64,000 nucleotides of DNA from Polaribacter dokdonensis (GTDB lineage: Bacteria > Bacteroidota > Bacteroidia > Flavobacteriales > Flavobacteriaceae): the NCBI RefSeq assembly GCF_024362345.1, contig NZ_CP101505.1, forward strand, positions 20,001-84,000, read 5' to 3'. The position numbers were made by a program, and so were the translations under genes. The notes under the pieces were generated by a model that had not been told where the DNA came from, did no database searches, and was given only the letters and a program-made list of their open reading frames with translations. Positions 36,001 to 43,406 of the stretch are shown in pieces (position 1 is the first letter of the stretch; each line of letters opens with the position of its first letter).

Positions 36001-36721
36001 CCAAAGTCTGTGCACCAATATCCTTATTACTTTCCTTAACAGCTTTTACAACGTGATGCAATCCAATATTATACTGACGCATTAGTTCTGGATTTACGTC
36101 CACTTGATATTCTTGAACATAACCACCAATTGAAGCTACCTCAGAAACACCACTTGCAGAAGATAAGGCATATTTAACATAGTAATCTTGAATACTTCTT
36201 AGTTCGTGTAAATCCCAACCACCAGTTACAGTTCCTTTTTCATCTCTACCTTCTAAAGTGTACCAGTATATTTGACCTAAGCCTGTCGCATCTGGGCCCA
36301 ATGCAGGATTTACATCGCTTGGGAGTAATCCACTAGGTAATGAATTTAGTTTTTCTAGGATTCTACTTCGACTCCAGTAAAACTCTATGTCTTCTTCAAA
36401 AATGATATAGATGCTTGAAAAGCCAAACATAGAAGAACTACGTATAGTTTTGACACCTGGGATACCCAATAATGAAGTAGTTAATGGGTAGGTAATTTGG
36501 TCTTCTATATCTTGAGGTGAACGACCATCCCACTTTGTAAATACAATTTGTTGGTTTTCACCTATATCTGGTATTGCATCTACAGCAACTGGATCACTTG
36601 GTAAGAAACCTGTATCCCAATTAAATGGTGCATTAACCGTTCCCCATCCTACAAAAAGAACGAGTAGCAGAACTGATACGAGTTTGTTTTCTATTAAAAA
36701 TTTGATGCTTTTATTGAGCAT
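33014..36721 (-). CDS. cusA: CusA/CzcA-family heavy-metal RND efflux pump
   Basis: The inner-membrane proton-driven pump that moves Cu(I)/Ag(I) from periplasm or cytoplasm through the tripartite channel. Signatures are the N-terminal membrane helix, AVDAIPDIGENQQIVFTKW, GTMVDVGVILSENIIRHL in helix 4 with the proton-relay Asp, and FLLMPTSMPHSG at the periplasmic metal cleft, where CusA has its Met sites. ATDDGVVMATYL lies in helix 10. At 1235 residues it is about 190 longer than E. coli CusA (1047). The excess includes extra hydrophobic segments after helix 6 (NGVLIVLGIVAIGSGYWLG and on) and a longer periplasmic loop. Copper/silver is preferred from the Met cleft and neighbours, but Zn/Co cannot be excluded. 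Confidence 0.93.
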   Translation of the reverse strand: MLNKSIKFLIENKLVSVLLLVLFVGWGTVNAPFNWDTGFLPSDPVAVDAIPDIGENQQIVFTKWDGRSPQDIEDQITYPLTTSLLGIPGVKTIRSSSMFGFSSIYIIFEEDIEFYWSRSRILEKLNSLPSGLLPSDVNPALGPDATGLGQIYWYTLEGRDEKGTVTGGWDLHELRSIQDYYVKYALSSASGVSEVASIGGYVQEYQVDVNPELMRQYNIGLHHVVKAVKESNKDIGAQTLEINQAEYLVRGLGYVKSISDIENAVVTSEDYTSIRLKDIGKVSLGPATRRGLLDKEGAEVVGAVVVARYGANPMEVINNVKEKINELSAGLPSKVLADGRTSQVTIVPFYDRTELIQETLGTLNEALILEILITILVIIIMVFNLRASVLISGLLPVAVLMVFIAMKLFGVDANIVALSGIAIAIGTMVDVGVILSENIIRHLNEENGKLSINTVVYNATAEVSGAIITAVMTTIISFIPVFTMIGAEGKLFRPLAFTKTFALTASIIVALFLIPPFAAFLFRKKNLKSHLKYVLNGVLIVLGIVAIGSGYWLGLILIAFGITAGLNLQNKITDKQANLINIIISASAIVFLLAEYWRPLGVDKSIFWNLIFVSIICFGLLGIFSLFIKYYTRILRWCLNNKLLFLSVPTAIVIAGVFIMKNTGKEFMPSLNEGSFLLMPTSMPHSGVEENKRVLQQLDMAVASIPEIETVVGKAGRTESALDPAPLSMYENIIQYKPEYMLNENGQRQRYKVNDDDMYELKDGRFIANPNTIENVTLSAVERSQLIPDDDGEFYRNWRPEIKSPDDIWNEIVRVTKLPGVTSSPKLQPIETRLVMLQTGMRAPMGIKVKGQDLKQIEAFGVQLENIIKQAEGVKKEAVFADRIVGKPYLLIDINREKIARYGISIQDVQDVLKVAVGGMVLTQTVEGRERYGVRVRYPRELRANPTDLQQIYVPVEKGSPVPLSELATIRYEQGPQVIKSEDTFLVGYVLFDKLDGFAEVSVVENAQALIQEKIDSGEFIVPKGINYAFTGTYENQLRAEKTLSVVVPLALAIIFLILYFQFRSVGTSLMVFTGIAVAFAGGFIMIWLYGQGWFLNFNVAGENMRDLFQMHPINLSVAVWVGFIALFGIATDDGVVMATYLTQTFDRNTPENKKEIRASIVEAGEKRIRPCLMTTATTILALLPVLTSTGRGSDIMIPMAIPSFGGMLIALITLFVVPVLYCWKAEFQLKRTVK

Positions 36722-36830
36722 TGGCTTTGATTATTAAACAGTTAGACATTGGTGTAATGAAAACACCGAATACAGCGAATTATCCTTACAACATTGCAGT
36801 CATAGGATAAAAAAGTCTATTGTTTAAAAA

Positions 36831-37244
36831 TCAAATTAAGTACGTTTCGTCAATCTTGTAGAGTTGCCTTATGACGAGTGGCGGTTTATATTCTTCGTAA
36901 GTAAAAACGTTATTTTCTAAACCTTTAAAAATGTTACTATAAGTGTAAACAAATGAAGCTATAAATACTTGTTGCTCAAATGTGATTTTGTCAACTTGCA
37001 ATTGTAGTTCTTCTTGACCTTCAATTGCTAATTGTGCATCATCACAACAATTTTTCTTGTTAATAGAACATCCTTCGGTTGAAGGCTTTTCCATTTCCAT
37101 GCCACACCCTTTGGCTTTATGATAAATAGCAGTTTCGACTAAAGTATCTCCGCAATAATGCATATTCAGAGTAAATGACATTGTAGAGAATAAGACTACA
37201 AAAGTCATTACTAAAGACATTATTTTATGGAAAAATTGTTTCAT
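36831..37244 (-). CDS. HYC_CC_PP family small exported protein
   Basis: I start the gene at ATG 37244, giving 137 residues that begin MKQFFHKIMSLVMTFVVLFS, an uncleaved or signal-type helix. The family's three marks are all visible: MHYCGD (HYC), KKNCCDD (CC) and YKPPLV (PP). Two further Cys occur in KGCGMEME and EGCSINK. The family accompanies copper and heavy-metal efflux genes in Bacteroidota and the Cys/Met content suits Cu(I) binding, but its function has not been defined. It lies 109 bp upstream of cusA in the same direction. Confidence 0.85.
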   Translation of the reverse strand: MKQFFHKIMSLVMTFVVLFSTMSFTLNMHYCGDTLVETAIYHKAKGCGMEMEKPSTEGCSINKKNCCDDAQLAIEGQEELQLQVDKITFEQQVFIASFVYTYSNIFKGLENNVFTYEEYKPPLVIRQLYKIDETYLI

Positions 37245-37315
37245 ATTTATTGCGAAGTTACGAAATTTTACCAATTATTGATTTTGTTTAACAGAAGTTT
37301 AATTGACTAATCTGC

Positions 37316-39271
37316 TTAATCCCATATCATTCGTTGTAATCTGACTGCATTTAAAATTGCTAATAATGCGACCCCTACATCTGCAAAAACAGCTTCCCAC
37401 ATTGTGGCTAAACCACCTGCTCCTAAAATCAAGACAATAACTTTAACACCAAATGCTAAAATGATATTCTGCCAAACGATTTTTCGTGTAGAACGACTAA
37501 TCTTAATAGCTCTCACTACTTTTGAAGGTTGGTCTGTTTGAATAATGACATCTGCTGTTTCAATAGCTACATCACTACCTAAACCACCCATTGCAATACC
37601 AACGTTACTTGCTGCTAAAACTGGTGCGTCATTAATACCATCACCTATAAAAGCTACTTTATTTTCAGGATTTTTCTTTAAAATTTCAACTTCGCTTAAT
37701 TTATCTTCTGGTAATAAGCCACCTTTAGCATTTTTAATATTTAATTCTTTTGCAACTTGTTGGGTAATGGAATCTTTATCACCAGAAAGCATCATAATAT
37801 TTTTGATACCTACTTTGTGTAATGCTGTAATAGTTTCTTTTGCATCTTCCTTTAATTCATCTGCTATGACTACATAACCTGCAAATTGATTATCGATTGC
37901 AACTAATACTATCGATTCTACAATAGATTCCGTTTCCGTTGGAACATTAATATTATTCGCAGTCATTAAGGCTTTATTACCTACTAAAACTGTTTTATCA
38001 TTAACAATGCCTTTTAAACCTTTACCTGCAATTTCAGAAACTTCTTTTGCTTCAAAATATTCACCTTCAGCTTTGTACTCTAAAATAGCTTTGGCAATTG
38101 GATGCGTTGATAGCTCTTCCATCGCCATTAGGTATTGCATAAATTCGGCTTCATTCCAACCGAATGCTTTCACCTCTTTGATTTTAAATACACCTTTAGT
38201 AACTGTTCCTGTTTTGTCCATTACCAAAGTATTTATTTTAGTCATTGCATCTAAAAAAGAAGCTCCTTTGAATAATATTCCGTTTTTTGAAGCTGCTCCT
38301 AATCCACCAAAATAACCTAATGGAATGGAAATTACCAACGCACAAGGGCAAGATATTACCAAGAAAATTAAAGCTCTATACAACCAATCTCTAAACACAT
38401 AATCCTCTACAAAAAAGTAAGGAATGAATGTCACGCCAATAGCCAAGAATACAACGATTGGTGTGTAGATACGAGCAAACTGCCTAATAAATAATTCTGT
38501 TTTAGACTTACGAGCTGTAGCATTTTGAACCAAATCTAATATTCTCGCAATTGAACTATCTTCAAACTTATTGGTTACCTCAATTTCAATCACGTTTTCT
38601 AAATTAATACTACCTGCGTAAACCTTTGCTTCTTTTTGAATGGAATCTGGTTTGCTTTCGCCTGTTAAAGCTGCTGTATTTAAAGATGCTTTTGAGGATA
38701 ACAACTTACCATCTAAAGGGATTTTTTCACCTACACGAATTTGAATTTTCTCTCCAATATTGACAACTTCAGGCGAAACACTTTTATAATCTCCCTCACG
38801 AAATACATTGGCTTCTTTAGGTCTAACATCTAATAATGCTTTTATATTTCCTTTTGCACGATTTACAGCAGCACTTTGAAATAATTCGCCTACTGCATAA
38901 AATAGCATTACTGCAACACCTTCGGGATATTCACCAATAACAAATGCACCAATGGTTGCTATAGACATTAAAAAAAACTCTGTAAAAACATCACCTTTTT
39001 TAATACTAATCCACCCCTCTTTTACAACAGGAAGCCCTACAGGAAGATATGCAATACCATACCAAGCAATACGAATCCAATCCTTAAAGAATGAAACATC
39101 AAAATAATCTAAACCTATACCAATGATAAGCATTGTAAAACTTATGATTGCAGGTATATAGGTTTTAAATGAACCACTTTCTTGGTGGTCGTGATTATGA
39201 CCATTATCGTGATTATGTTCTTCTTTAGAAACGGGTTTTAAATCCTTTAAATTAATTTTCTTTTTTTTCAT
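37316..39271 (-). CDS. Zn/Cd/Pb-type P-type ATPase (ZntA/CadA-like)
   Basis: A second heavy-metal P1B ATPase, 651 residues, of the zinc/cadmium/lead class. The N terminus lacks an HMA domain but has a His-rich stretch (HNHDNGHNHDHQE). The core shows TGESKPDS, the transport motif SCPCALVISIPLGYFGG (about residue 309, where CPCALVIS is typical of the Zn/Cd group and unlike the CPCALGLA of the neighbouring copper ATPase), DKTGTVTKG (about 352) and GDGINDAPVLA (about 547). ADVGVALLAILNAVRLQ in the last helix is also typical of this group. With the Fur-family regulator and receptor upstream it may form the zinc side of the island. Confidence 0.92.
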   Translation of the reverse strand: MKKKKINLKDLKPVSKEEHNHDNGHNHDHQESGSFKTYIPAIISFTMLIIGIGLDYFDVSFFKDWIRIAWYGIAYLPVGLPVVKEGWISIKKGDVFTEFFLMSIATIGAFVIGEYPEGVAVMLFYAVGELFQSAAVNRAKGNIKALLDVRPKEANVFREGDYKSVSPEVVNIGEKIQIRVGEKIPLDGKLLSSKASLNTAALTGESKPDSIQKEAKVYAGSINLENVIEIEVTNKFEDSSIARILDLVQNATARKSKTELFIRQFARIYTPIVVFLAIGVTFIPYFFVEDYVFRDWLYRALIFLVISCPCALVISIPLGYFGGLGAASKNGILFKGASFLDAMTKINTLVMDKTGTVTKGVFKIKEVKAFGWNEAEFMQYLMAMEELSTHPIAKAILEYKAEGEYFEAKEVSEIAGKGLKGIVNDKTVLVGNKALMTANNINVPTETESIVESIVLVAIDNQFAGYVVIADELKEDAKETITALHKVGIKNIMMLSGDKDSITQQVAKELNIKNAKGGLLPEDKLSEVEILKKNPENKVAFIGDGINDAPVLAASNVGIAMGGLGSDVAIETADVIIQTDQPSKVVRAIKISRSTRKIVWQNIILAFGVKVIVLILGAGGLATMWEAVFADVGVALLAILNAVRLQRMIWD

Positions 39272-39301
39272 ATTTCAATTTTAAATAATTTTAGACTGAC
39301 A

Positions 39302-39886
39302 TTACAACCACCTTCTTACTTTTTTCCTATATTTCAAATATTCATTTCCAAATTCTTGTTTCAAAAAGTCTTCTTCCAGTCTAATTTGTGTATTTATACT
39401 TATTACAGAAAGTGAGATTATTAATAGTGTAAAAGCATCTGGAATTACCAAAAACAATCCAATATTTGCTATCATAATTCCAAGAAAAATTGGATTTCGT
39501 GATATTGAAAACATACCACTAGTTACTAGTTCGGTTTTATTTTTTTCATCTATTCCAATTCGCCAAGAGTTTGCCATTTGTGTCTGTGAAAACCAAACTA
39601 CAATTAAAGAGAGTATTAAAAAGACCCAACCTATTTTAAATAAAACTTCATTTTCCAAGTACCAAAAGGAAAGTAAGTATTTATACCACTCAATTTTAAA
39701 AGCATAAACACCTACCACCATCAGTTCTAAAAATGATATGAAGGTATATATTTTACCATTATATCCGTGAGCATCATCCTTTTTGTTAAATGTTAAAGGG
39801 TTAACACCTGTTCTCTGCCATAACAATAAAGACCTAACTACAAAGACGAGTAAAAAATAAAGTATAAAGTAAGCAAACAATATCAT
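39302..39886 (-). CDS. Isoprenylcysteine methyltransferase-family (ICMT/PEMT) membrane protein
   Basis: A small membrane methyltransferase-like protein. I prefer ATG 39886 (194 residues) because the longer in-frame start at 39928 overlaps the upstream gene by 32 bp and lacks membrane character. Four or five hydrophobic helices are present. The C-terminal half has the family pattern TELVTSGMFSISRNPIFLG (the RNPxF/Y-type S-adenosylmethionine site), then RLEEDFLKQEFGNEYLKYR with the conserved acidic pair, ending KVRRWL. Bacterial members next to metal ATPase genes are common but their substrate is unknown; protein prenyl-cysteine methylation is not implied. Confidence 0.82.
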   Translation of the reverse strand: MILFAYFILYFLLVFVVRSLLLWQRTGVNPLTFNKKDDAHGYNGKIYTFISFLELMVVGVYAFKIEWYKYLLSFWYLENEVLFKIGWVFLILSLIVVWFSQTQMANSWRIGIDEKNKTELVTSGMFSISRNPIFLGIMIANIGLFLVIPDAFTLLIISLSVISINTQIRLEEDFLKQEFGNEYLKYRKKVRRWL

Positions 39887-39896
39887 TTTATTGATT

Positions 39897-40259
39897 TTAA
39901 GATATTTTAAATAATTTTTCAATATCACTTGGAATAGGCATTCGCTTTAATGGTGGTACGTTTGCACCACCTGTATTACCAAGTGGAACGTGATTAATAA
40001 ATGATTTCCAACCACCAACAATAAGCCTAATAATTTGACCTAATATTTCTTTAGTATCTTTTTGTCTAAAGCCAAACTTTAGCATTAGCCAATGTGAATA
40101 GGTATGTTCTATAGGATAAGATTGACCTATTACATGACTACGTTCTAAATGAAACCAAGCATTACCAAACTGCTTATTTTCTAAACAGAGTTTGTATTGT
40201 TTTAATTCTTTGTTATAGGCCTGTTTAAGGTGTTTAGGTATTTTAGTATTAAACTTCAT
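39897..40259 (-). CDS. DUF3703 family protein
   Basis: A 120-residue soluble protein. I start it at ATG 40259, since the longer in-frame form adds a hydrophobic 14 residues over the promoter-like region. It matches the DUF3703 pattern: a helical opening (YNKELKQYKLCLENKQF), AWFHLERSHVIGQSYPIEHT with two conserved His, HWLMLKFG and GGANVPPLKRMPIP near the end. DUF3703 members are regularly found beside heavy-metal and mercury/arsenic resistance genes, but no function is known; the His residues could bind metal. An operator-like motif (40297-40317) and a weak -7 box lie directly upstream, so this may start a separate transcript with the downstream methyltransferase and ATPase genes. Confidence 0.8.
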   Translation of the reverse strand: MKFNTKIPKHLKQAYNKELKQYKLCLENKQFGNAWFHLERSHVIGQSYPIEHTYSHWLMLKFGFRQKDTKEILGQIIRLIVGGWKSFINHVPLGNTGGANVPPLKRMPIPSDIEKLFKIS

Positions 40260-40296
40260 ATCTACTAATTTTTGATAAAAGTAGTACAATAGTAAG

Positions 40297-40317
40297 TGCA
40301 ATGGAAGTGCATTTGTT
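40297..40317 (-). promoter_or_regulatory. Shared operator-like motif, copy 2 (upstream of DUF3703 gene)
   Basis: Written on the plus strand this is TGCAATG-N3-GTGCA-N2-TGTT, matching 43311-43331 at 16 of 21 positions. It contains TGCA-N7-TGCA and lies just upstream of a weak -7 box (TACTATTG, 40287-40294), overlapping the last codons of the Fur-family gene. A good candidate site for that regulator. Confidence 0.55.
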
Positions 40318-40729
40318 ATCTACTACATTTATCACAAATACCTTTTACCACAAAATTTACATTTTCTGAAACAAAGCCATCAGGCACTTTAATTTGTGGT
40401 ATTTTATGATCTGTTAGGCAAATAGTTTCATTGCAATTGTTACAATGGAAGTGTAGGTGTAAATCGGTTTTTATATCACAATTACATCCTTGTTCACATA
40501 ATGCATATTTGGTAATTCCAGTTCCATCGTCTATTTGATGTACTATATCTTTTTCTTCAAAAGTTTTAATAGTTCTGTACAAGGTAGTTCTATCTGCTTT
40601 TTCAAAAGCATTTTCTATATCACTTAAGGTTACTGCTACATTATTTTCAGCAAGAAACTTATAAATTAATAAACGCATTGCTGTAATACGTATTTGTTTT
40701 GACTCTAATAATTGTTCTATAGTGTTCAT
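40316..40729 (-). CDS. Fur-family metal-dependent regulator
   Basis: A 137-residue winged-helix repressor of the Fur/Zur superfamily. The N-terminal half has ITAMRLLIYKFLAE and the recognition helix ADRTTLYRTIKTFEEKDIVH (about residues 45-64). The C-terminal half has the metal-sensing HLHFHCNNCNETICL, with His residues and the first structural-zinc CxxC, and GICDKC as the second CxxC. Zinc seems a likely signal given the neighbouring ZntA-type ATPase, but iron or another metal cannot be excluded. It lies 2 bp after the receptor gene, so it is probably co-transcribed with it. The operator-like motifs before the receptor unit and before the DUF3703 gene are candidate targets, which would make it autoregulated. 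Confidence 0.9.
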   Translation of the reverse strand: MNTIEQLLESKQIRITAMRLLIYKFLAENNVAVTLSDIENAFEKADRTTLYRTIKTFEEKDIVHQIDDGTGITKYALCEQGCNCDIKTDLHLHFHCNNCNETICLTDHKIPQIKVPDGFVSENVNFVVKGICDKCSR

Positions 40730-40731
40730 AA

Positions 40732-42915
40732 TTAATCTTGTTCTTTGTTACCAAATGGTTTAATAATAAGGCCTACACTAAATATAAAACCATCTGTTGG
40801 CGCATATATTTCTGGGAAAACAGGATTTTCGTGTGGTGGTAAAACCAAAGGTGAAAACCTGCTTTGTCTTCTATCTGTAAAATTTTCAAAATTTACAAAT
40901 ACACTTCCTAATTTAAAGTTACGCATTACCAATAAACCCATAGTTACAAAGTCTGTGGTTTCTGTACCATTAGATAAAAACTGTTTGCCAGTATAAAAGG
41001 TTTCATATCCAATTCGCCATTTTTCAGATTCGTACATCAAAACACTACCTGCATTATGTTTTGCAGTTAATGGTTTCTGTGGATTACCAGGTAAATAATT
41101 TAGTTTGGTATCAATAAGTGCATAGTTTAAAAACCATCTAAAATCTTTGTAGGTAAATTTAATATTTGTTTCTGCTCCTTTACTCAAGATTTCATCTGTT
41201 GCATTTTCGAACTGAAATAAACCGTTATCTGTTGAATTTAAAAGCAATCCATCTTTAATAGCAGTCACGTAAAATAATTGATTTATAGAAAAACCAATCT
41301 CATCAGATAGTCGCGTTTGATAATTGAAATCAAAATTAACGCCATAAGAACGTTCTGCATTGGTGGTAGACTTATCTATACCTAGTACATTTTCAAAGTT
41401 GATATATTCTGCTTCTTCTGTAAAAATATCTGGAATCTTATACCCTAAACCTCCACCAATTCTACTTGAAAAACCATTATCATTTTTGTAGAGTAATGAA
41501 ATTCTAGGAAGTGGAAAGAAACCGAAATCAGTATTGTAATCTGCTCTTAATCCTGTTTCCAATATCCAATTATCTGATAAGTCATAGATATTATTGGCAA
41601 ATGCACCAAAGGTTACATCTTTTTGGTCTCTTTGTAATGGTAAGTTATCATTTTCATCAAAATTTGAGGTATATAGATTAGCGCCAATTATCCAATCCGT
41701 TTTTTCTGATGTTGTATTATATGTAATTTCAGTAAACGTATTTGTTTGTTTTCCATCAAAATTAAAATCGGGAACTGTTAAATTCCTATCAAAAAAAGAG
41801 ACACTATTTTTAAACTCTAATGAACTAACAGCATCTAATTGCGTTTGATATACCAATTGACTGCTTAATCGTTTTGAATTGTTTTCTTCTGTGTATTGAT
41901 GAATACCCTCTTCACCATTTTCAATTTTATTAATATCACCACCAATTCTATCATCATACGTACCATTTAAACCAAACCAAACTGTTGTATTCTCTGATGG
42001 ATAATAAAACAGTTTAGGGTTAAAAGAAATTGAAGTTGTCTTTGGCAAATTACTAAAGCCATCACCTTCAGGGTCGTATGCTTTTTGATAATGAGCAGAG
42101 CCATATAGTGATACACCGAATTTTTCATTCCGTTTGCTATAAAATACATTGGCTGTACTTCCTAATGCTTGTGTTTGTGTTAGCATTATGTCTAAAGCAG
42201 GTTCAAATTCTGGCGTTTTGGATACCATATTTATTAAACCTGCAATAGCACCTCCACCATAAAGAGTTGATGAACTTCCTTTAATAATTTCAAATTGTTG
42301 TAGGTCTAAAGGTGGTATTTGTAAAATACTTAACCCACTTGAGAAACCACCATACAATGGAATACCATCTCTTAAAAGTTGTGTGTACCTTCCATCTAAT
42401 CCTTGAATACGAATATTGGTGTTACCACTACTTAATGAAGTTTGTTGCATTTGTATTCCTGTACTTTCACGAAGCACCATAGAAATATTAGTAGGGTTCA
42501 TTATTGCTTTTTCTCCTAATTCTTCAACTCCTATAAATTCGATACGTGTTGGTATTTTTTTTACTGTTCTTGTACTTCTAGTGGATTGCACTACAATGGT
42601 TTCTAATTGACTGGCTCCTTCTTTTAATTTAAAAATTAATGCTGTGTTACTTGGAATTTGAATTGAAGTCTCAAATGTTTCAAAACCTAAAAATGAAATG
42701 ATTATTTGGTGCTGACCATCTGGGATTTTTGTAAACTCTGCAATACCATCAAAATTGGTTACTGCTCCTTTTTCTAATGTTTCAAAGTAAACTGTAGCAC
42801 CCATTAAGGGCTCGTTTTCTTCAGTGACAATTTTAATTTGTATATCGTTTGTTTGTGCCTTAATTGAAAGGCAAAATAATAGCATGAGCTTTATGCTCAA
42901 TAAGTATTTATTCAT
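40732..42915 (-). CDS. TonB-dependent receptor with carboxypeptidase-like domain
   Basis: An outer-membrane active-transport receptor, 727 residues. After the signal peptide (MLLFCLSIKAQ) comes a CarboxypepD_reg-like domain (about residues 22-105: NEPLMGATVYFETLEKGAVT, ISFLGFETFETSI). The plug follows, with TQTR-type strand, STGIQMQQTS, NIRIQGLDGRYTQLLRDGIP and IEIIKGSSSTLYGGGAIAG-like sequence (FEIIKGSSSTLYGGGAIAG). The barrel ends FIFSVGLIIKPFGNKEQD. The ligand is unknown. Its place next to a Fur-family regulator in a metal island suggests a metal or metallophore, although uptake genes inside a resistance island are notable. The upstream 52-bp gap to the small Cys/His-rich gene suggests a joint transcript. 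Confidence 0.9.
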   Translation of the reverse strand: MNKYLLSIKLMLLFCLSIKAQTNDIQIKIVTEENEPLMGATVYFETLEKGAVTNFDGIAEFTKIPDGQHQIIISFLGFETFETSIQIPSNTALIFKLKEGASQLETIVVQSTRSTRTVKKIPTRIEFIGVEELGEKAIMNPTNISMVLRESTGIQMQQTSLSSGNTNIRIQGLDGRYTQLLRDGIPLYGGFSSGLSILQIPPLDLQQFEIIKGSSSTLYGGGAIAGLINMVSKTPEFEPALDIMLTQTQALGSTANVFYSKRNEKFGVSLYGSAHYQKAYDPEGDGFSNLPKTTSISFNPKLFYYPSENTTVWFGLNGTYDDRIGGDINKIENGEEGIHQYTEENNSKRLSSQLVYQTQLDAVSSLEFKNSVSFFDRNLTVPDFNFDGKQTNTFTEITYNTTSEKTDWIIGANLYTSNFDENDNLPLQRDQKDVTFGAFANNIYDLSDNWILETGLRADYNTDFGFFPLPRISLLYKNDNGFSSRIGGGLGYKIPDIFTEEAEYINFENVLGIDKSTTNAERSYGVNFDFNYQTRLSDEIGFSINQLFYVTAIKDGLLLNSTDNGLFQFENATDEILSKGAETNIKFTYKDFRWFLNYALIDTKLNYLPGNPQKPLTAKHNAGSVLMYESEKWRIGYETFYTGKQFLSNGTETTDFVTMGLLVMRNFKLGSVFVNFENFTDRRQSRFSPLVLPPHENPVFPEIYAPTDGFIFSVGLIIKPFGNKEQD

Positions 42916-42967
42916 TGAATTTAAATTGTAATATTAACTAAATAATTGATTTTATAAACGTAATAAT

Positions 42968-43285
42968 TTAGCTTATTACTTTTGGCGGTTGCCAAATATT
43001 AGATTGGAAATCAAATCTATAAATCGACCGATAAGTAGATATTAATTTTGTAGAAATTTTATTGAAAGTTAATAACTCAAATGTTGCTAAAGGCTCATAA
43101 GTTATTGACATACCACAACAATTACAAATACATATACTTGGACAGGTGTCATCACTATCTTCTTGGTGATTGTGGTTCATACTTATTTCATCTTGATGCT
43201 GGTCTTCTAAATTTTGACCATCAGAACAAGGCTTTGCCGAAAGCAATAGTATTAATAATGATAATATAATTGTTACATTTTTCAC
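42968..43285 (-). CDS. DUF6660 family small exported protein, GTG start
   Basis: A 105-residue protein. I start it at GTG 43285 (MKNVTIILSLLILLLSAKPC), which gives a normal hydrophobic leader; an upstream TTG at 43315 would place the promoter box inside the gene. The mature part is His- and Cys-rich: DQHQDEISMNHNHQEDSDD, then CPSICICNCCGMSI, and ends QPPKVIS. These features match the DUF6660 group seen beside metal efflux and receptor genes in flavobacteria; metal binding is likely but its job is unknown. It appears to be the first gene of the unit that includes the receptor and Fur-family genes. Confidence 0.75.
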   Translation of the reverse strand: MKNVTIILSLLILLLSAKPCSDGQNLEDQHQDEISMNHNHQEDSDDTCPSICICNCCGMSITYEPLATFELLTFNKISTKLISTYRSIYRFDFQSNIWQPPKVIS

Positions 43286-43290
43286 TGTTA

Positions 43291-43298
43291 CAAAGATA
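43291..43298 (-). promoter_or_regulatory. -7 promoter box (TATCTTTG) of the DUF6660/receptor unit
   Basis: The minus strand reads TATCTTTG, a match to TAnnTTTG, 6 bp before the GTG start. That would give a very short or absent leader. The operator-like motif (43311-43331) begins 13 bp further upstream, inside the promoter region. Confidence 0.4.
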
Positions 43299-43310
43299 GA
43301 CAAATACTTA

Positions 43311-43331
43311 TGCAATGATTGTGCAAATGTT
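43311..43331 (-). promoter_or_regulatory. Shared operator-like motif, copy 1 (upstream of DUF6660/receptor unit)
   Basis: Plus-strand TGCAATG-N3-GTGCA-N2-TGTT, containing TGCA-N7-TGCA; the same pattern occurs at 40297-40317. A related half, TGCAAATGATTGTG, lies 59 bp away at 43370-43383. It covers the space between the -7 box and the expected -33 position. Confidence 0.55.
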
Positions 43332-43406
43332 TGGTATGAAATACAATCAACTACAAGAATTACATAAGTTGCAAATGATTGTGAATTATTGCTTATAAAT
43401 GAAAAC

